The notes under the pieces: model-generated
Seen by the model: the letters and a program-made list of their open reading frames with translations, nothing else
What the model was told of the DNA's origin: nothing
The model's database searches: none
Part shown: positions 57,792 to 64,000 of the stretch, in pieces
Layout: each line of letters opens with the position of its first letter
Position numbering within the stretch: position 1 is the first letter of the stretch
Source: Patiria pectinifera
Taxonomy: Eukaryota > Echinodermata > Asteroidea > Valvatida > Asterinidae
Length of the DNA: 64,000 nt
Assembly (NCBI GenBank): GCA_029964075.1
Contig: CM057149.1
Span: 29,650,197 to 29,714,196 of the forward strand
Direction of reading: 5' to 3'
Position numbers and translations under genes: made by a program

Positions 57792-60344
57792 CTGAGTAAA
57801 GAGACAAATGAATAAAGGCATGAATAAACAAAACTTGAGATTCTTATTCTTTTAGATTAAAAAAAACACCTGGTGGTTTGGACAAATGAGGAAGGAGAAG
57901 GCAAAACACTTTTGCATGGAGCTCAATATCCCATAACCCCAACTCCCTAGGTATTTTGCTAGGGTGTAACCTCAATCCTGCAAAATCCTCCAATTGCCTT
58001 TATGTGAAAAATTGCATACAGCCTCAATCCTGCAAAATCCTCAGGTAAAACCTCAGGAATTCCAGATTTCAAAAGGGATTCTGTAAAAATCCTGGAATAA
58101 GGAACAATCCTGCAAAAATAGCCACCTGACAAGTGACAACCAATGTTTTAACACAGTTTCACGTGATAGCAAGAAACTGGCTCCATCACGAGAAGACTGA
58201 AACAGAAACACTGACGTCATAGTCATAGACACACTTCCTACGTGCTAACAAATCGACTAACAATTTTATTGTGTAAAATTAACAGAACTCAAAGACAGAA
58301 AGTCAGCCGTGGTGAAAGTTTCATTCTTGACTTCAATTCAAAATCATGGGTTGTGAAGGGAAGGGACAAACTGGCACCTTTACCTTTATACAATCACCCT
58401 TTAACTTAAAAAACTCGACATAACCCCTACATTCCATCAGTGATCCACCAAATCCTCCAACTCCAGCTCATATTGCTCAAACTTTTTGAGGGATCAGTGG
58501 CACTGATCTTTTAGCCCTTGATAAGCCTTTTAGAGTAAATAATGGGCTTCAAAGGCCTGTAAGCAACAGCATTTTTAAATGGAATGTATGAACTGCACAT
58601 TTCTCTGTCAACTGTTTTTTATTCATTTTTCAGCCTTTGCATTCCCATTTCTAAGGCAGTTTCAAGACCAAATTCTCTAATTTGTACCGGGTATGCTTCT
58701 GCTTCCGATTACATGTAAATACCGGAGGTAGGTAAGGAAAAATTTGGAGGCCAATTTGTTTTTGTGTTGAATCATATGGAGGTGTCTGCGTGTAGTCAAG
58801 GGTAAAAGGTGGTCATTGATGATTTTCAGGGTTTTTCCTCATTTTCCCCCAAAAAAATTAGGGTAGGGGCTGTCAAAATAGGGTAGGTAGGGTAAACCAG
58901 AAGCAAAACTGTTATTTTTTTTGGCCTTATTATTTCATGCAAATTAAGGATGCGACTTTTCGTTTAACTTTGTAAAAGCTTAGCAAATATTTTGAGAACC
59001 GTTCAAACGTGTAGCAATTCACAAAGGCTGACGCATGATTGACATTCGACATGATAAATCAACAATGAATGACATAATAAATAGCGGGCAGTCATTGAAA
59101 AAGTAAAACCTATTAAATATGTGTACCCCGAATATAATCAAATAATGTGGTTCTTCTAAGATTTTCTAAATTAAATAGATTTGAAAACATCTTTAATTTG
59201 TTGTGCTATGTATGTTTAACTCACAGGAAGATTGCGTGAACGTACAACTGTAGGTCCCTTTTATATTTCGGGTTTTGTTTAAACGTCTTGGAAAATTTGT
59301 AAATGGGTTTAGAGTTCTTTCCGTTTAAGCGTTTAAATGTGTAAAAGTCACATCCTTTTAGGCAAATTTTCATATTTCAGAGCAAAACAGTGACACAGGA
59401 GCTTCAGAGCGGCTTAAGAATGAAATGTTTGCCAGAATTAGTTTCGGTGGTAAAATCTAAAATTATTTCAATTTCGTTGTTGATTTAGAACACAGCAGCC
59501 ATAATATTTCTAAACTGCTTATTAAAGTGAGTGCTGTAAATAAAACAAATTACAAAAAGTTAAGTACTCCAAAAAAAGGTGGCTCAATGTTTTCCTCAAT
59601 GTTATGGAAATGGATTTTTTTTCACAAAATATGTTTGAAGTGTGAAATTCATTTCATGGCTTGTTAAAATATCAATATTTGTCTATTGTCCTTGCATCTG
59701 TATCCACCCAATGTATTCAACTACATATTGTACATACCTTTACATGTATGTACATGTACTGGCTCGCCTTGAACTATAGAAACAGACACAATTATGTACA
59801 TGTATATATACACACCGTGACTCATCCAACATTGTGTTCTTTGTTTCTTTATTTTTGTAAGATTTTTTTTTTTTGTGGGGGGAGGGGGGATTTGGGACTG
59901 TCATTTCAATGCCCACAAGAGACCACTTGGCTGTGAAGAAATTGGAAATTAATCTCTTTGCGAACTTTGGCTGAACTTGCAAGTCTCCTGGTTCAGACAC
60001 TGATTAAACTTCAACCCACATATTTGAAATGGCATAAAGATGAGCTGTGCATTATTTCCAGCCAGAAGTTGTCATTGGAAATGCATGGAGGCAACACGAA
60101 AGGCTGATTTATCCATTCAATCCCCTAAATAATACCAGCAATTCTTTATAATGTATCTTCTAGAGGTACATGTAGGTTGACCAGGCGCATGGTTCTAGAC
60201 CACTTGTATCCAGTGTATAAATCTAAAACTATTTTCATGAAGTTAAGAAGATTGTCAGAAACATTTGGAAAGTGGACAGTTAATTTCACACACAACTGCA
60301 AGATATTTTACTTCTGGACAGTTTTCTTGACATTGTTCAGTTAA

Positions 60345-60860
60345 AGGGAAGATACAACATTTGCAAACATCAAAGAACGAAATGATCAAATTATCACGTA
60401 AAACCTTACTGAACTGTTAGAGAATGATAGTCTTCAGCAACCTTTAAAATCGTGGCTCCTGGTGTGTTGACATTTTCAAGAAAAACTGTATTTTTCCAAC
60501 GCTGGTCGGCCGACCAGCGTTGGAAAAACTGGCTTTTTCCAAAAACTGTTCCTACTTTTTCATAGTTAGTTATCCTGACTTTTCTGTGCAATTGATTACA
60601 CACATGTGAAGGGGTACTACAAGCCTGCTAGACTTATTCTGACCTTACAATTCCCCAAAGTGTATTAATTGTTCTGTTTCATCTTAAGTGGGGTCAGGGA
60701 ACCAGACTACAAGAATATGATAGGTTTTCTTGGTTTTTTTAGCATCTACAAGCACAAAACGTGAATTAAATAAGTTTAACAATATTTTCTATAACATACT
60801 AATCCTCCAAATCCATTTATTTCTGAAAATTGCAGCAAAAGCAAATGTTATACATTCCCT
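60345..60860. mobile_element. Kolobok-like miniature element, copy 3, best preserved
   Basis: TTAA at 60341-60344 and 60861-60864. Inverted ends AGGGAAGATACAACATTTGC and AGGGAATGTATAACATTTGC. It contains a perfect 38-bp palindrome at 60491-60528 with centre CGGCCG. 516 bp, non-coding. Confidence 0.87.
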
Positions 60861-61165
60861 TTAAAGGCTGGGTCATTTGTTGTCCATGGATGTAGATATT
60901 TGTTGTTCCAATGTCAAAAACTCGCGCCATAAACAGAAATAACCACAAAATTTGTCTTGTTTTCCCTTTAAATCAACACTTATGTCAGCATCTAGTGTGA
61001 GAAAAAGTACAAATTGCTACCTTTCCTCTCACACCAAATTCAGTTGCCGATGCCTCAAATTTAGCTATGTGTACCAAATTTCCAAGTTAGGCTTGAAAGA
61101 AAAACACTTCTTTGTGGGTGATTTGTTTCTCTCTCCAAGTTATAAGGAATCGCATCCTTCTTAAT

Positions 61166-61410
61166 CTATTTAGTGGCTCGGTCAGGGGATTCCTCCCCGC
61201 AGGCCAGGCAACCCATCAGGCCACAAACTAGGTTCCTCTTGCCCAGCCAGCTGTACCCGTAGCCAGCCACTGCAAGAATTACTGACAAAGACACCAGGAG
61301 TGATCGAGAACTAGTCCCCGGCAATTTCCCACGCCACGGCGAGAGCAGCCCTGCTATGCTCGCTATGCCGGGTATGGTGAGCTTAACATGCTTCAGGATT
61401 GATTTGATTG
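61166..61410 (-). CDS. possible terminal exon of an unidentified membrane protein
   Basis: An open minus-strand frame of about 80 codons ends at TAG (61166-61168). It is markedly more GC-rich than its surroundings. It encodes a hydrophobic segment, SLLVSLSVILAVAG, followed by YGYSWLGKRN, a Cys/Gly-rich GLMGCLACGEE and DRATK. The possible acceptor at 61411-61412 (TTAAG) has a weak pyrimidine tract; alternatives exist inside the block. I do not recognise the protein. It could be a real last exon of a gene lying to the right or a chance frame. Confidence 0.3.
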
Positions 61411-62473
61411 CTTAAGACCACTCCTTCTGCTGGGGCACAAGTGCTTGGCAGCAGGCAGGGGACTGGAACGGACAGTCCACTTGAGGTATGTGTGCTGACT
61501 GCACAGCCGCACTCTCAAAGGCTGGGAAATGTTCAGCCAAATATTGTTAAAGATACTGGATGAAATGACCGATGAATGATATCCACACCTTTTTCAAAGA
61601 CTTTTGTCAAACTTTCCCTAAAAATATAGACAGACCTTTGCTTTAACAAAATGATGTCAATATGTTAACAAGTATGAAAATAGGAGGTTTTGTTTTCAAT
61701 ATATTGTGCCTGCTGACTGTATTAAAACTCAACATCAATTGAGTAACTCAGTCACAATTATAGCCAACTGTTGAATTTTTCTTAAGACTGTGACTGAATT
61801 TCATCACAATATTGACTTTTAGCCTCTCGGAATATGCTACAAATACCTAAACTGATAGTTAACCAAGCCATTAATCAGATGTGAAATATAACAAAGGCAA
61901 ATAGCTTTGCCGTCTCACTGGGGAAAAACCCCAAAACCAGAAACAATGTTGCTCTCTCAAGAGGAAAAATAACCAATTCACCCACACCAGCAATATGTTT
62001 GTACTCAAAGGAATGATAAACCAAGCCTGCTCTCAAGTTTACTGGTACCTTTTAAATTGAAAATAATACATCCACTCATCACAGCAGTGTCAACCACAAC
62101 ATCTTGCTAAGCCTAGCTCTGGTACAGATGATAACTATTAAAAGACACTTGTGTATCAAATACATGTGTAAGATAACCAAGCCACTCAAAAAAAAGGGGG
62201 CTGACTGCAGAAATAACTACATGTAGCTTCTACCAACAACTTGCTAAATCAGGAAAGCCTCTCACAAAAGCAGGCTGCCATTACTCAAAAAAAGAGACCC
62301 ACATCCGGCTGTCACCAAAATGCAGACATGTAGAACTAAAAATGACATACATCCAAGATATATAACACTTTCTTAACACTTTCTAAAGATACACGTGATC
62401 GAATTTTGAGAAGAAAAGAAATTTGGAAGATAATTTGTTCAGAGATATATGAAAATCCAAAACACACGCGCTT

Positions 62474-62504
62474 CCCCCCCCCCCCCCCCCCCCCCCCAAA
62501 AAAA
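62474..62504. repeat. poly-C run followed by poly-A
   Basis: Twenty-four consecutive C's followed by seven A's. Exact length is doubtful because such runs are prone to sequencing and assembly error. Confidence 0.85.
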
Positions 62505-64000
62505 AGATGGGAAAGTTACAGGGAAAAAAATGTCAAGAATGTCTTCCAATATAGCATGCTGGGGGCAGAAAGCAAACTTCCGATCATAAAATATTGATCT
62601 TAAATGAATCCCCTCCTTTTTTCCACACTGGATTCCTGACGAAATAATCACAAACTTTCCGGTGCAAGGCAGTGGGAACAATTGAATGAGGCTGCTGAGC
62701 GATACTCTGCTGGGTGAGAGGGCACCCTGTAGTTTTAGCCTGCAAATTTGAGGATGTTTCATGATTAGCAAGCTGTGAATTTTGCAAAGATCAAATGAAG
62801 TCGCTGCTTGGCTCTTTGCCAGGATGAGAGATCCACTGCATCAAAACCAAACATGTCCATAAAAGTTACCAGAACAGCGTTTAGAAAGAAAAAAGATTGA
62901 AATAAAATTAGAGGGGCTAATGTTTCGGTTCTTGCAGGACCTTTCTCAAAGGCAATATGGCGGTAGTACAGAAACAAAGTACATGTACCGTAGGGGCACA
63001 CAAGCAGGCATGGGTGGAAGGGAAAAAACACATAGATGTACAAATGTAGGAGGGATAAGGCAGGGGGAAGGACCTGAGGAGTGTGTCAGTGGATTAAGTA
63101 CATTAGATAAAAAGGGGGAAATAGGAGGTGATAATTAGGCAGGGGGGGATGAACAACGAGGGGTGACCAAAAAAATTGATGTGGGGATGCCCAGAGGGAC
63201 ACATGGCCCCTTCCCCCATCCCCACCCCTTTATGCTGTATATGTGGTTACATTATACGCCGCCGAGGTCTGACGCATTGCCGACGTCACGCGTAGCACAC
63301 AAACCTGGCCTTACCGGTACGTAGCAATACCCCGGTGCCCATTTTTCATCAACTTTTTTATCCGTTGGTAAATAAAAATAATGGCATCTGCCAGTTCTGA
63401 ATGATGAATACAGTCAGCTACAAAATACGTACTGTCCCATTTTTCCAGTCTTATTTGTCTGAAAAATATCAACTAGAAATTGTTCACCTAAATCGCCCAT
63501 GGAAAATGTACAGTATGAATGGTTGAAGAGACATTGTGTGGAACGGTCCCTTTGGAGACAACCCCACGTGACCTCACACTTCTACGGCATATTAGTCTAG
63601 TGACGTGTTCAGTGCTATACAAAACCCACATGTGATGGGCGATCGTAATTTTAACATTGGATCCAGGCACGTGATCATTGTACACTCAAGAGGGCGAGGC
63701 CCCCCTTCAATGGAGAAACCATTGTGCATTGCTAGTGCCAAAAGAAACTAAGCCCTGTGACGGATTATCTGAACAATAGCTAGCACAATGCTTTCACCAT
63801 TGAGGGTTTCCATAGAAATGATAGCATGGCCGATGAGGTCTACTACTCACTATTGACAATAACATGTATGGCAAGTGACACTCCCAATATTCCAAAAAAT
63901 TGAAATCCTGTACTGTCATTTTATTGTAAACTCAACTGTCATGACTGTATGGTCAAACTAAAAAAAATTCTCAACACACACATTGCAAGATTTGATAAAC

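Larger units (their letters stand above)
57792..64000. other. region upstream of the recognised VGLL4 exons
   Basis: No well-supported exon is seen apart from the weak candidate at 61166-61410. The region contains a pair of AATCCTGCAAAATCCTC repeats (57.97-58.05 kb), a complete TTAA element (60345-60860), a 24-C run followed by A's (62474-62504) and AT-rich single-copy sequence. The missing VGLL4 N-terminal exon could be here but was not recognised. Confidence 0.45.

Noticed and set aside
57536-57799. Plus-strand frame of 87 residues opposite the VGLL4 exon
   Set aside because: It is a shadow of the GC-rich minus-strand exon, which has matched splice sites and phases.
1-64000. Retrovirus-, LTR- or Polinton-type elements
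   Set aside because: I looked for long terminal repeats and for protease, polymerase, integrase and capsid-like frames and saw none.

Overview
The window is a gene-poor, intron-rich and transposon-rich piece of an animal genome. Introns carry GT-AG borders, intergenic DNA is AT-rich, and small DNA transposons and tRNA-derived SINEs are abundant. The protein sequences and the gene neighbourhood point to an invertebrate deuterostome, most likely an echinoderm; that placement is an inference, not a proof. No retrovirus, LTR element, Polinton, CRISPR array or bacterial-type operon is visible.

Three host genes can be rebuilt exon by exon. (1) Minus strand, 16.65 to 6.75 kb: a Kar5/GEX1/Brambleberry-family nuclear-fusion membrane protein, nine exons, about 547 residues, with a signal peptide, the family's cysteine-rich block, three membrane segments and an AT-hook-like basic patch. 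(2) Plus strand, 20.0 to 39.9 kb: a complete ATG7, the E1-like activating enzyme of autophagy, 18 coding exons joining in phase to 713 residues, with the FAP motif, nucleotide-binding glycines, zinc cysteines and catalytic cysteine all present. (3) Minus strand, 57.8 to 49.7 kb: the last three exons of a VGLL4-type TEAD cofactor with both TDU motifs; its N-terminal exon(s) were not found. A short minus-strand exon-like block near 61.2 to 61.4 kb is unassigned.

Layout: 1-6.7 kb is non-coding, with two tandem arrays and several miniature elements. The Brambleberry-like gene and ATG7 are head to head across about 3.4 kb that holds a 1.6-kb foldback element and a perfect 86-bp palindrome. ATG7 and VGLL4 are tail to tail across about 9.8 kb. 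The same convergent ATG7/VGLL4 pair exists in human, so it looks like an ancient linkage.

Much of the remainder is miniature inverted-repeat DNA. Several copies have target-site duplications that can be read directly: hAT-like with 8 bp, a hAT-like group with 6 bp, Kolobok-like with TTAA, Harbinger-like with TAA and mariner-like with TA. The most unusual items are the perfect palindrome with a 9-bp duplication, two elements built from 16- to 17-nt sub-repeats in opposed orientation, a TTAA family whose central hairpin is re-paired in diverged copies, and a dispersed set of non-identical hairpins that share an AACCCTAACC head.
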